Shown one piece after another: positions 10,161-22,627 of a stretch of DNA of 64,000 nucleotides. Position numbers and translations under genes: made by a program. The first letter of the stretch is position 1. Each line of letters starts with the position of its first letter. The notes beneath the pieces are model-generated. The model saw only the letters and a list, made by a program, of their open reading frames with translations, searched no databases and had not been told where the DNA came from. Origin of the DNA: Platycnemis pennipes (taxonomy: Eukaryota; Arthropoda; Insecta; Odonata; Platycnemididae); assembly GCA_933228895.1 (NCBI GenBank), contig OW121856.1, forward strand, positions 16,695,805 to 16,759,804, written 5' to 3'.

Positions 10161-12179
10161 AATTGACGGATCAAAAAACGGAAAAATATTCGTCTTTTCA
10201 TTTTACAAACTCAATCAGATCCGGCAATAAAAAATCATGGTAAACGACCCCATTGTCTCAATTTAATAGCTCTCTTCAAGAAAATAATTAAGGAAATAAG
10301 GAAACAAATGTTTGTGATGGCAGAAAGAGATTTCAAAAATTCTAGTTGCCATGGAAAATATATTGAATATCTTCCGGTTATCAAGATAATGATGATACGA
10401 TAAAACTAATATAAATGTAAATTATGATAAGATTAGTCAAGGGATCAGAACAATATTAAGTTTTAGAAAATAATGCCAGGGTGAGCGTACCAAGTATGTT
10501 TCAATGAAGCAGATGTATCAGCAGTGATCTCAGGAAGAAAGGAGTTATGTATAGAAGAGCGATGAGAAAGAGACCATTCTTCCAAATTAAGAATCTACCG
10601 ATAGCTGAAGATACAAGCTTCAGAGAAAGGAAGTATTTTTTTCAAACGGATTTGCATCTGGGTCAATATCCTTCAAGGCAATGAATCATATAGCCATATA
10701 TCATAAAAAATGTCTATATAATCAATTAAACAAACTTTAAAAAATAAATATTAATATCGTATTTCTACATGTGTAGCAAATATTTTGGCTCATAAGACTT
10801 GCGTAAGAATTTGTCCTAGTTAGATTGGTAAGGGAGTGGAGGGGGATTAGATAGATAGACATCGATAAGGCGATTGAAATTTAATCCTAGTTTAATAGTA
10901 GTAAGAGTTTAATAGTATTAGTTTAATAGTAATAAGAAATGCAAAATCAGAATCAATTTAAAATTTTTATTTCTTATCAAGAATCGAAAGAAAATCCTTA
11001 GAAAAATTTCCCTTCCCTTAATCCTACTTTGGGTTGTGCAAATAGCCCCCTCCAGAATCATTAAGCTTCTGCACAGAAAACCCTAGCTAATATTCAACAC
11101 TGGGACACTAAAAATAAGTTCGGAACATCCCCATGCTTCCCTTCCAATGAGGAATTTTATGGTTTTTCGTAAAAAACTTGGAAATTTGGCGTTTGTATGG
11201 GTGAATATCGATTTGCACAAGCTGATCAAGGAAAAGTGTGTTTGAGAATATATTTGCATATTTTTCCCCTAGTAATGGAGCTCCACTCAGGATCACCCAT
11301 GACGGTAAAATCAAAAGGCTTTCATTTATTCTGGCTTGAATAAAAAAATATTCAAAAAACAATGAGACACAGTAGGAAATGTTTTTTATCAAATATTACC
11401 GCGGTTCATTCAAGAATAATGTTGAATATTGTTTCTAATTAACAGATTTAATTTCAAGGAATGATTGATTTGGGAAGAAAATTTTGTTGGGACTTTTATG
11501 AATTAAAACCTCGCATTTTAGTTTCAATTTGTTTGTTGCTAAATATATGATTGCTTTTAGTGTTATTCACGCTTGGGTAACTTACATATCCATGTTTCTA
11601 ACGGTAAGTGGAACTATGGCGCATTAGGCATTGAATAGGAATGGCGTATAAAGTATCATCACTCGGTAGCATTGGAGAGAAAATTATTCATTTCGTTGTT
11701 CAATTAATTCCACATTTAAAAAAAAATTTTATAATTATAAGAAATAGTGGTTTTGTGTACTAACATCTGCTATTTATTTTCTGCTGCTCAGACAACTTGA
11801 GTCAAATTAAATATTTCGTTTTGTGTAGAGCAAAATGTAACACGGATGTAACTAAGCACAGTGGCACCGAGGTATTCTACGAGAAATTCAATTCTCCAGA
11901 ACTACTTAACTCTTATCACTTTTTTGAATGCTGAAACGTCGTGGCTTTCAACACGCATTTCCAGTGTAGGATTTTAGTCGGACGGTAAGCTCATTTTTCG
12001 CGATCGCCGCATATTTCTTAACTAGTTCCTAAAAGAGAAAGACTTAAGTACTTCCTGTGATGAAAAATGCTCAGTTGCTTTTAGCAATTTTAAAAGTAGT
12101 TAAAAGCAAATATTTCATAACCTATATTATCAATTTCCTTTTATTTAAATAACAAAACCCTTAAAAATTCGGGTCTCAC
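10161..12179. other. No gene; short tandem repeat at 10886-10940
   Basis: AT-rich sequence. Around 10886-10940 a unit close to GTTTAATAGTAATAAG occurs three times with small variations. At 11935 there is an isolated GAAACGTCG word, but no stem-loop is visible before it. Confidence 0.45.
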
Positions 12180-12181
12180 TA

Positions 12182-13117
12182 CACTGTAAAAAGTTTATCA
12201 GATTTTAAGGTACAAATACGATCTGAATTTCAGATGCAAAATTTTTAAGACAGTTTATATCGAATTTCAGCACTATATCTTGTCTAAAAATAAGGCAGGT
12301 GAAGGACTGAAAATCAGATCAGGTGGGACATATTTTAAGTTATGCCTATACGGAATTTGAGACAGCCCTAGTCTGGTAACAATGCGGGTTGTTACTGAAA
12401 TTCAAGCAGGGGCTGTCTTATTTTAAGGCAGCCCCTTAAGTCATAAAATTTCCATTTAAAAAGATTTGAGGAATGAAATAGGAACACATTAATAATAACT
12501 TCAAAGATAATTTGAAAATTAGTACTTTTATTGGAAACAAAGTCATCCATACGTCTTCGATACCAATGATGTGTACCAGTATCTAAAAACCGAAGCATGA
12601 GCTGTCACTTGATGAGGGCGACTATTTTTTAGTTCTTACAACCCTGCCACGTAGAGAAAATAAGGAAGTTTAGTGTCAGGAATTGTCACTCAGATTCACC
12701 TCCCTTCTGCAAACAAATCAAGTATCAGCGCCACATTCTCACGTCATTAATTCACCGCACGAAACATATTTCACCTACTCACAATAAAATTTGATTAGAC
12801 TTCGAATTTTACTTCTTTACGCTTCGTAATTCTTGTTGAATTCCATCTTCCTGGTTACGTTCCGCCAATCAATCTCTGCTATTGGCAGGTTAGCCGCAAT
12901 TGCGGAGCCAACCAAGGCTTGCTTATTTTCAGCCCGGGTGATCTCAATTTCAGATTACAGTAATCTTATTTTCAATTTGTAGTTGTGAAGTTCTTAAAGT
13001 AAGACGGAGGGGTGTATGATTTTAACACATGCTGAAACTTAATTTAGACCACTTCCGTAAAATCAGACAGCGTTTAAATTCAGATCTCACTGAAAATCAG
13101 GTAAAGTTTTTACAGTG
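12182..13117. mobile_element. MITE with CACTGTAAAAA inverted termini and TA target duplication
   Basis: The left end CACTGTAAAAAGTTTATC and the complement of the right end CACTGTAAAAACTTTACC form imperfect terminal inverted repeats of about 29 bases, continuing into a shared CAGATTTTxAGG-like block. TA flanks both ends (12180-12181 and 13118-13119), as for Tc1/mariner-type insertion. The 936-bp interior has no transposase frame. It contains subterminal repeats of CTGAATTTCAG / AAAATCAG words and an internal pair of AGGCAGCCCC / GGGGCTGTCTTA segments. It would be mobilised only in trans. Confidence 0.8.
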
Positions 13118-13119
13118 TA

Positions 13120-16100
13120 GTACTAAGTGCATTATTTTTTTTCTGACATGAGCACATCAACGCATCTGATTCAGTTGGTTTAATTATTTATTTCCAACCA
13201 CTAGTGAGACACTAAATAAATTTCACCTTGTCTTCCTGCTTTGCCACCATGTTTGACTTATTAAGCGTATTTAGCCTTTATTGGTGCTTTATGGCAGTGA
13301 GCACATATTTTACTAATGCTATTTTTTAGCGTTGTTAATGTGCCACCAAAGACCTGTATCATTCCATTATCCAATTTTAAGTATAAAATTTGACTTTTCC
13401 AGCAGCTAAAACTCGTTAAAGCTCTCTAAAGAGGAGGATATTTCAATGAAACTGCTTTGGCAGAAGAAAGGCAAGCGATGCCCTATCGAGTAGGGAGCTT
13501 TGAGGGATGGAATGAACCTCTTCTCCCATGAGAGAGAGAGACTTGGGAAAAAGAGGAATTGATCCCTTCGGGGAAATGGACGCTGTCAGTTGGGGAAATT
13601 CCATCGCCAGCTCGGAGAAATTCGTTTCTTTTTTATCCTGGCAAGTGGCCGCGAACCTTTCATGCTTAGCCAGTGATACTTCAGCCGTGGGAAACGAACA
13701 GGATTGACCTGACCTGAGCATCTACCCTGTTTTTTTTTAACTTTCTATTTTTTGTCCATTTAACGAAGTATATACTCCTATTTGTTCATCTAATATATTG
13801 AAAGGCAAGTACATTGTATCATTACAATATATATGTTTGCCTTTAAATGAAATTTTTTTTCAATGCCATAAATTTTTAACGGAGTTTGTATTGTTAACGA
13901 TCAATTTTTCTGTGTATTGTGGGTTTGGTTATTAGCTACAATATTTTTCAGCCGGATCACAGAAATCATCACTCTTGTGTCATTTCTGGGAACTATTTGT
14001 AGCAGTAAGCATATATTTAAGGTGCTGTAATACCTATATTGTATTGTCTCTCGCAAATAAAATCGCAACATTCATCTCCGAGGACGTATTCAAACCTGAG
14101 ATATTTTTCTAGCCATTGTGAGGAATTTTCAAATAATTTATTTATGATGTTCAAGGTATTTAAAATGCAGATTAGGTCAATGAGTATGAATACGTAAGCT
14201 TGGTTTTATCAAAGGAATATTTTACTTTCTTATCATATGCCTTTTTCCAAGTAAAGTAAATGTTATTAACTCTGTAATCTGCACATTAGATGCTATGAGC
14301 CACAGAGGTGAATTCAGAAATTTCAGTGAATTAGTTGGTTTGCGAGTGTTATGTTAAAATTAGTTCTAGACATCCAGGACAGTATACAGTATCGGAGTAC
14401 CGTTTGAAGTTGGTTATCACGTATTTTTACCCTGCATGCCTAATTCGATGCACCTTCTTTTTTTCGCAAAATACAATGAAATTCTAATTTTAAAGAGTTA
14501 CTGGGCTGCTATTTTATTTATTATTTTATTTTAAAGCAGTAACTGGGCTGTTATTTAAACATGTGATTATAATATCAGTATGGGTAACGGATCGTGTTTA
14601 ACGTAGATTAAACCCATTTTCTACGTTTAATGGGGTACGTCTATCTAGTTCATATAAGTAGTAATGGACATGTTATAGAATTTTACGCTGTATCACTGTC
14701 ATGTCCCCACCTTCAGTTACAAAACACTACACTTCTACACAAATAGTTATGCTGAAAAAAACATCCGTATCAGGCTTCACATTGTGGAATTTTTCCATAG
14801 CTGATATCATAAGAACAAACTTAATTGCATGAATAATTTCATAAAAATAAATAATTTATTGCATGACATGGGATTTGACACTTTTCATCTTGAAATGCGT
14901 AGGTTTCGCAACCCAAGTCACACTATTTCCATTAGAATTCACAAACGGAACTAGTTTTTTTTTCACAACATCACACAAAATTACTGTTTTGGCTATTACT
15001 TATAGTAACACATATTGAAAACAATTTCCTTTGGATAACATTTGATGAATAGTAAGGGCCATTAAGCTAAACCTGGATTAATAAATGAATTAATGGAACT
15101 GAAAACTCTATTCGAAGGACCTATCTTGTCATAGTGTCCGTTAGAACGCATACTTTTTTCTAAAATTTAATCCCTATTGTTTAGCATATTATTTAATTTG
15201 AATGCAAATTGACTGTTTTTTGCTATTTCTGGAATTGACTGAAATCACTCCAGAGATATAGCTTAGACATAACAACCCTGAGTTGCTGATGAGGAAGAAA
15301 GAACTGCTCCTTCACTCGAGTTTATGCTGAATCCCGGATTGCTAATAGCTAGACTGAAGTTTGAGAGTTAATGAAGTGAAATGTAGTGATGAGTTTAAAA
15401 TTTAATTCCGTTTCAATGAAAACTGGGTCAGAGAGAGATGAGAGCCGAGTTGAAGGGTAAAGTCAAAAACCTTTCCTGTCCATTCTAGAACTATAGCGCG
15501 AAGCAAATAATTCAAAATGTCTAAACAATCCACTTGCTACTGTGGTTTTTCTAGGGCTGTTTTTATAATGCTTGGTTAAATATTTTTAAGGCTTCTAAAA
15601 AACATAAGACTGACGCACTTATGCACTTCATGTCTAATAATCTGTTACATAATCTATTTTTAGCTAGCATACATTTTGCAACAAAGAAAGTAACTGAATC
15701 TCTTCATAAACTGATGTTAAACGCTAAAATGACCTCATCACTCATCTTTGTGGTAGAAATATTGCTTTGCGGAAATATTTGGAAATATTATTCACAGTTA
15801 AAGCAATAATGATTTCTGTATTTTTTCTTAAAAGTGAATTGCTCCTATAAATACATTTTTTGTTAAAGAGCTGAAATATTAAATACATGCTTATTTTTTC
15901 CACTCGATCTGAACCAAATAATTTAGGTACCTATGTGAATTACGCCTACGTTTATAATTCAAAATCCAACATTTAAATGTCTGACAGATGATATATAATC
16001 AAATATGTGCTCCGTATCTGTGGCCTATTTTGTTTTCACTAAAACACCCTTCGACATGAAAAACGGTTGTAAAGGCTTCGCCAAGATTTTGAAATTCTTT

Positions 16101-16505
16101 GGTTTGCAATTGAAATCGCACCGGATCAAAAAGGTTGCCACATTCCACTGGTAAGCCAATGGATTGCAAAGTGAGGGATTGAAGTGAAAGTTTACGGAAC
16201 TACGTCAAGAACCAGACAAACATTGGTGCCACGCCCGAAAGGAATTGTAAGCCGTAATACTCTGACAGGTGATTGGCTCGTTAACCACATCATTGGATCT
16301 CAAATACAAGCAAATATGAAAAGTTTAAGGTATTTGGGCCAATCCGTATGGTTCCTTACCCAATTATTTCCTCTAATTTCACCCTAAATTGAGTCGAAAC
16401 CATCGGAAAGGGAAATTTGCATTTAGTCAGGCATGTCTCGGCACATGTAATGTGTAAATGATTTGTAGCTTCAAAGTAATAGCATTTGTAAGGATTCGTG
16501 AAGCA
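13120..16505. other. No gene; one short direct duplication
   Basis: No coding or TE protein signature. At about 14482-14556 a segment with AGTTACTGGGCTG (variant AGTAACTGGGCTG) is duplicated in tandem with a ~46-base period. The short frames at 13443-13721 and 15621-15809 have no recognisable motif. Confidence 0.45.
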
Positions 16506-16510
16506 CTAGC

Positions 16511-16780
16511 TTGATTTCACTATGGCTTTTTCATTAAACGATTATACCTGCATGACATCGAAAGTTTACGAACTTTTTTTCCTTAAGAACTTGTGTATGA
16601 AAAATAGGTGCTAGGAGTTTTTTCTACTGACTAGACTGTAAGTCACCTCGTAGATGTCAGGCACGGGAATAAAATTTGAATTAATTTTTCAACCATTATC
16701 TTGATTTTACTACGGCTTTTCCTATATTGGACAAAAGACGATTATATCAGTGTGGCCGCGAAAGTTTACGAAATTTTTTC
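16511..16780. repeat. Diverged direct duplication (~190-bp offset)
   Basis: TGATTTCACTATGGCTTTT followed by ACGATTATA...CGAAAGTTTACGAA (16513-16580) recurs as TGATTTTACTACGGCTTTT followed by ACGATTATA...CGAAAGTTTACGAA (16702-16775). Origin unknown. Confidence 0.65.
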
Positions 16781-18164
16781 CGAAGAATTAAATACCTGGG
16801 AAAAGAAAAACGTGACGTTCCGTACATGGAAGATTATTGAAACACTATAAGAACGTTTTTTGATGAAAATGAGTCGGGACATGAGGTTTAGGTCCATCTT
16901 AATATACTATAACCCAGTCCATCGTAAACGTAGCATTTAAAAGTCAGGCTGCTTGAATTGTATTTGTTTACATTTAAGAATGCTGACCGTGAGAGTGGAT
17001 AGGTTTAAAAGTCGCTATACCTCTATCCTCATCACAGAGAATATTGCTCCTAAGAAGGGGAATTTCCTCTCCTGGCTCTCTCTATCCCACTACCGAGGGA
17101 CCGCTATCACTCAACTTGTCAAAATTCTGAAGGCTGCATCATCACTCCACACACACACATATATCAGCTTTCCGATATATCGAATGTACCGAGTGGCCGA
17201 GAGAACCGAAAAGCATCGACCTCCAGCAATTTCTGACGGTTTAAGCTAGAAATATGGCAATCATCAAGTTAATCATCAATCCATTAATGCCGGAGCTGGA
17301 GAGCTGCGAGATCTTCAGGCTATGAAGGACAAAGAAGGATTGGTGTCGAAACTTTCGGGTGACCGAAAGGTAGCTCTCGTTCATAACCGACTTAAGATAG
17401 CTGATACATATTTTACCATCGGCAGTTTCCTCGCAAAATTTTAGATTCCCGTCTCAGATTACTGAATCTGATTTATAGCCTGTCATTTTCATAACTTATT
17501 TATCGTTTATATTGGATAAGATTCTATGCAATATTTTTCATGTTTTGGGAACCATTTCTCACATCAAAGTAGACACGGATATTAGACGTTAAATACGCAA
17601 GTACCTCAAGTCCTTGCCTTTTTTATTATAAATTGTTAATTGTTAAATTATAAATTGTTGAAACTCCCCAGAAAATCAATACATTTTATATGGTAAAGCG
17701 TGCAATTGCTAGTTTGTTCTATGTTGTGATCAAGTTTTCAACCTCGTAATGCCTCAATCATTAAATAGTGGTTTTGCTACACCATTTTTATTTCGTATGG
17801 TAAATAGGATCATATTTTATTCATAGATTTAAAAATCTTCTTTAAATTTATTTTTTTCTTCGCTGTTCCAATATTTCAAGGGTCAATTTTTATTGGACAT
17901 CGGGAGGGATTTGATGAGAGTTATGACCTTGACCTTGCTGTGTAGCAGGGATTATGATACTAAACCATAGCAGAGTAATTAGAGCATTTGCAAAAGAGAT
18001 CAGGTAGATTTTTTAAAGGCCTTATGATAATTTTATTATTGTTGTGAGTTTCATAGAATAACTACGATTGGAATTACTATCAGAATTAGGTTAAAATTCA
18101 GGCTAAACTTAGGAAAAATTGGAAGCAGATTTGTTTGCAGATGAGGTAAGATATTTATTAAAAA
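16781..18164. other. No gene seen
   Basis: The frame at 16953-17249 has no recognisable domain. A short CA-rich run lies near 17148-17160, and an ATAAATTGTTAAxT duplication at 17627-17660. No other signal. Confidence 0.4.
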
Positions 18165-18640
18165 CCCCAAGGATTGTGCAGGGACTGTATGATAACTATA
18201 TAAGAGTAACCAGTCTATTAGATGAACTAAAATGGGAATAAATATCAGATCGTAGGTTGAAAATCAGACTTAATATCTTAAATAAATTCCAAGATAGTAT
18301 TTTCACGAATGAAATTAGAAATATTATGCGAACTCCAACTTATTATGGTATACTGGATCATAATCATAATATTATTTAAATTGATTCCCGAACTGAAATA
18401 TTCAAATGTCCTTCTTTCCTCGTTAATTAGGGATATGAATAGCTATAAATATATATAATAGTATAAATACAAGTGCGTAAATGGATAGCATAGTAGTTTC
18501 ATGTTGGTATAAGGACATTAAGCTAACCTAACTAACAGCATGTTTTGCACGCTTGCTTTGATACTTTTATCTTATTTTATATTGTGAAGTTTAGACTAGA
18601 ATATAGTTTGGACTAATCCTTTTTACGCATGATATACAAT
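18165..18640 (+). mobile_element. L2/CR1-like LINE, 5'-truncated copy
   Basis: Plus-strand remnant with the coding end (ACCAGTCTATTAGATGAACT region, then the FQD..F and TPTYYG segments) followed by the 3' UTR words CATGTTGGTATAAGGAC, AACAGCATG and ACTAATCC. Multiple stops. The terminal stem-loop is degraded (GTCACACACA near 18660), so the exact end is unclear. Confidence 0.7.
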
Positions 18641-19015
18641 GCATGGTTTGTCACCTTCTGTCACACACATACACATGTCTGTAATTTGTAGGTTTGTAGA
18701 ATATTTTGTAGATGTGAATGTAGTTCTCTGTACTCTTGTAAGGGATCTTAGAGTTTTCTTCATGGGTACCGCGGCTTTAGCTTCCAAAAGAACGTTAGAA
18801 AGGGATTTCATGCGCATGTTTTCGACCTTTGTGGAGAAGGGCCGTATCGGGTGGTGTAAAGAGGGTGACAGAAAGGTCGACATCTCGGTCTTCAAACGGT
18901 CTTGCAGGTATATCAGATATGACTGAAGACGTCACTGTGTGGAATTTAGTTAGGCTATTAATGTTAACGAATAAAAATTAAACTCTTAGTCTATTCCACA
19001 CAACTTTTTTAATAA

Positions 19016-19052
19016 CCGACCTAGGTTTCGACAAATTTTTGTCATTCTCAAG
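19016..19052 (-). ncRNA. Hammerhead-like module in PLE 1, 3' repeat (candidate)
   Basis: Sense order on the minus strand: TTGAGAAT, a 6-bp stem (GACAAA with TTTGTC, 2-base loop), then GAA, the palindrome ACCTAGGT, and C. The layout matches a hammerhead core with self-complementary stem III and a C at the cleavage position. C3 is T, and there is one extra base before stem II compared with the canonical core. A 3-bp stem I (ACC with GGT) is possible. Confidence 0.4.
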
Positions 19053-19374
19053 GTACCTTGTATCTGAGCAACAGCCTTATATATCCACCAGGTCGTGGAG
19101 GGGAAGGAAAGAAAGTTGGGGGGGTAAGTAGGGATTGGGGAAATGACGGTTAAGAAGGGAAGGGGGGAGGAGGTTAGGTGAATGAGAAAGGGGAGGGGTT
19201 GAAGGGGGGGGAAGGAATAAAGTGACCTCTGCTGAAAGTGAGTTGCATGGGTATGAATCAGCTGGAAGGGGGATTTTAAGGTGAGGTGAGTGGGTAGGGA
19301 ACATATAGTCATTGCATAATCGTTCTTTATCCGGGTTGATCTCGCAATCTCAAATTGTTCCAAAAAGTTCAATA

Positions 19375-20302
19375 TCAGCACTTTGTTACACACTCGAAAA
19401 ATTTTGGGTTTAAAATCACTAAAATGGCCCATTTCACATAAGTTTTTGGCGACCCAGATTTGTCGTCATGATTAATAAAGCACTGTTTATGTTCCTTGAT
19501 GCGAATTGAAACCTTTCTACCTGTTTGACCAATGTTTATCTTGTCACAGTCTAAGCACTTTAGCCTATACACACCACTACTGTCCAACTCATCAGTTCGA
19601 TATTTTGATTTAAACAAAATTTTACCGATGGTCGTTGGATTGCAAACAGAGTATCTCAAAGTGTCTTTAGGAATTATATTACATATCCTGTATGTTATTT
19701 TATTTACAAACGGGAGCACGCACAATCTCTTAGGTCTAGTTACGATAGCAGAAAGGTTTGTTAAAGTATTGATAGCGGTCTTTTCCTGTGCTCTGTCACG
19801 GAGTTTTAAAATAAAAGAATCGTGGAAACCATTTCGGTTAGCTAAAGGTTTGTTGATGCCAAGCTCTTTATTAAAATTATGTTTTGTCATGGGGATGTTG
19901 AGCATTCTATAAATCCACGATCTAAAAGCTGTGATTTTGAGCGTGAAGTGATGAAATGAGTCCCTAGGAATAGTGACCTCTGTGAAAGATGGTTTCCGAT
20001 AAATTGCAAAGTCATGTTTACCATTTTTTATTTGGATGGTCAAGTCCAAGAAATTTATTTTGTCACCCCCAATTTCTATGGTGAAATTAATGGCATTATG
20101 AAGGGAATTAAGGAATAGAGCGAAACTATCGAGCTGCCAATAGGTACCGATCCACGCCCACAAAATATCTTTAACTTAACGACACCAATAAACAAAATTA
20201 CTCAAAATTGGGTTATTAGATTTAAAAAGCCTACATTCTAAATCGTCCATAAACATGTCCGCTAAAATAGGGTATAAAGGTGATCCCATTGCGAGGCCTG
20301 TC
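19375..20302 (-). pseudogene. Penelope-like reverse transcriptase + GIY-YIG endonuclease, inactivated
   Basis: Starting from about 20302 on the minus strand, the frame gives TGLAMGSPLYPILADMF (the RT motif before the catalytic centre). It then reaches the position of the Y-x-D-D box, where the tyrosine codon is TAA (20176-20178) and the next residues are V-K-D, so the catalytic tyrosine and first aspartate are both lost. Downstream the frame is open for 262 residues. It has the RT thumb (KINFLDLTI) and the GIY-YIG domain: SGVYRLKC, a C-x-x-C pair, NIGQTGR (the usual tyrosine is Asn) and IKEH. The family copies itself by target-primed reverse transcription, with the GIY-YIG domain cutting DNA. 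This copy cannot do so. The N-terminal RT half is missing. Confidence 0.88.
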
Positions 20303-20401
20303 GTTTATTTACATAAAATAGGGTAAAATATAAAATAATCCCCCCTTCCTTTTCCTCCCTCTCCACGACCTGGATAAGGCTGTTGCTCAGATACAAGGTA
20401 C

Positions 20402-20438
20402 CTTGAAAATGACAAAAATTTGTTGAAACCTAGGTCGG
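20402..20438 (+). ncRNA. Hammerhead-like module in PLE 1, inverted repeat (candidate)
   Basis: Inverted copy of 19016-19052: TTGAAAAT, stem ACAAA/TTTGT, GAA, palindrome ACCTAGGT, C. One stem pair is lost relative to the other copy. Confidence 0.35.
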
Positions 20439-20511
20439 TTATTAAAAAGGTTGTGTGGAATAGTCGCATAGTTTTTATTTTTATTCGTTACCATGAATGG
20501 TCTTGCAGGCA

Positions 20512-20550
20512 CCTGATGGTGGCCTAGCAGCATTAAACGCGTCGTACGTG
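20512..20550 (+). ncRNA. Weak hammerhead-like module beside PLE 1 (candidate)
   Basis: CTGATGG, then a GGC/GC-type short stem, TAAA in place of GAAA, palindrome ACGCGT, then C (20513-20543). A CAGG (20506-20509) and CCTG (20558-20561) could form stem I. It lies just outside the PLE 1 repeat and may be the end of a second, otherwise lost Penelope-like element. Confidence 0.25.
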
Positions 20551-20561
20551 TATTATACCTG

Positions 20562-22627
20562 TGGATTGTTGTTATACTATTTCTTGTAATTAAAATAATC
20601 TCAATTCAAAATTGAATATATGCGGAAATTCATTCATCAACACCACGAAAACGAGATGAAACATGTTTCGGTCAAAATAACTGCCGCCGGCGCTTTTGAT
20701 GAAGGGGAAAATACGGCACTTGTAATGTTAAAGCCTTTAGAGAATATCGAAAACTTATGAATTAATATTTGGGAACTTCAAAAGGGTTGGCCTTGTTAAT
20801 AAGGAGTCGATACACGTAAACAAGTGGTTATTCTGCACAGCAGAATTGATGTATTTAAGTGTGTATCGATGAGAATGTTTATTTTAATTAATAACTACGA
20901 GGGGTGCGCGATACAAATATGAAAAGAGATTCCTGTTCTCTTTGTGGCGTTCTTTCTTTTCCTATCGTCTTCTCATCTACTTTGCCCACTCGCGACGATG
21001 AAAGTAAACATTTCATGACGATAGGGGTCTCCAGGGTAATCATGAGATGGAATCAGGAAAAACAAATTTTATCACCCACTAGGCGAACTCGGTATTATTC
21101 TGCAAGCTTGAGCAACATTCCGATAAACACCGGAAGCTCATTCTGGGCGTTATACTAGTCGTGTCCCGACACGAAAGAACGTCAAATAATTCATCTCTGG
21201 TGTAACCATATGATGATGAATTGATGACCACCGCGAAAAGGAAAACTATTATTTTCTCTGTACGTGGATGTGCTTTGAGTAAGAGAAAGTTAACGAAGTG
21301 ATGCACTCAAGTTCGATACTTCATATTGAGGAACGATCTCTAAGTATGTGGGTGTGCATCTATCATAATTCCTTATCATTATCACCGTTCCAGTAATAAT
21401 GCTCACTTGGAAAGTTTCTGAATGATATTTTCTGACCCCTCTGAACTCTCTCTAGCCTTCTCAAAACCATTATCTGTGAGACATTCCACATTTTCCGGCA
21501 TGAACATTTTACAAATTCCTTACACATGCATTATTCACATCTATTCTTTTTGGTACTAATTAATTACCATTCGAAAAAAGGTTATTTATACCTTTTGTTT
21601 TTACTGTTTAATTTGAAGGTTCATTTTCCCATATTTTTTTGTTAAAAACTACTTTATTCTATTGTTATATTTTATTTAACTATCAGTGTGATGCATTCTC
21701 TTTCGAATGGATAACTTTGTTCCACAATGCCTTATTTTGTTTAACTGTTGTTCTATATTTTTATTCAAAAGAAAAAAAATCATACCAAATCTTCCAATAG
21801 ACTCCCACCCAAAGTAGGTACCTCCTTCTGTCTATTCCCGGCAAAAGCAAGTTTCCAATATAAGCATATTCCGAGCGTAAAATTTGCCAAAAAAAGGAGT
21901 TTTATGAGAGCGATTTACCTAAGAAATGTTTTTGGTTTAGGAAAAATATAATATGTGATTTCTTCATCACAAGTATTTAAAACATGATTGTATTTATCGA
22001 CAATAAAATGATGCAGTTGTAGAAATAATTAGGAATCTGTAATTAGATGGCACCACGGTATATATGAACTATTCCAGAAATATCCAGATCTTGTTTTCTT
22101 TTCCGTGTAAATCAGTGTGATATATAAAGGTTGTTTTTCTTATCAATCTATTTCTTTCTTTTCTGACTCAGTCGGCTAATATTTAGGGATACATATGTAA
22201 ATTTATCGGCATATATGCCACATTCACTTTTTTTTAACTTCTTCTTGAAGGTGAGTGAATACACTTATAGTATAGAGAGAATGTATTACTAGTGCTACTG
22301 TAAATGTAATAAATAAACGTAAAAATTCCGTTTTTGGGTTGAGTGCTTCATCCTGCTTCATTCGGTCACTGGTGTGGAATTTACCTTCTCCCAAACTACA
22401 TTAACTAGGTAAACCGGGTCTTGTTTAATTTTCCTTTCGTTGTGTTTTGGCTTGACTTATCTCTGTTGAGTGAGTTTTCACCCGTAATTTTGCCTGTGTT
22501 GTGTAACAGTGTGAGTGGTGGTGTAGTATGGTTGCTCTGCGATGGTAGATGTGTAGAATATCATTTCCGTAGGCAATCACAGAAAGTAGTTCACAGTATC
22601 AGGCGTCACGTACTGGAATTTAGACAT
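20562..22627. other. No gene recognised
   Basis: Contains short frames (20904-21158, 21079-21306, 21748-21951, 22421-22636) without known domains. A segment at 22370-22415 (GGTGTGGAATTTACC ... AGGTAAACCGGGT) is weakly repeated at 22785-22845 (GGTGAAAAATTAACA ... AGGTTAACCGAGT), suggesting an old local duplication around the foldback. Confidence 0.4.

Larger units (their letters stand above)
18965..20490 (-). mobile_element. Penelope-like element 1 with inverted terminal repeats
   Basis: A minus-strand reading frame (19375-20302) with RT and GIY-YIG similarity is flanked by ~125-145-bp repeats in inverted orientation (18965-19109 and 20345-20490). Inverted terminal repeats are a known form of the pLTRs of Penelope-like elements. 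The 5' part of the RT has been replaced by the inverted repeat. A very G-rich tract (19095-19225, C-rich in the element's sense) lies between the stop codon and the 3' repeat. Each repeat contains the stem-loop/GAAAC module described in the findings. Confidence 0.85.

Noticed and set aside
11925..11950. Additional hammerhead-like module at GAAACGTCG
   Set aside because: The GAAACGTC word is present but neither the CTGA core nor a hairpin precedes it at the right distance.
18986..19432. 148-codon minus-strand frame
   Set aside because: It reads the PLE 1 terminal repeat and the C-rich tract in the wrong phase; proline/serine-rich by composition.
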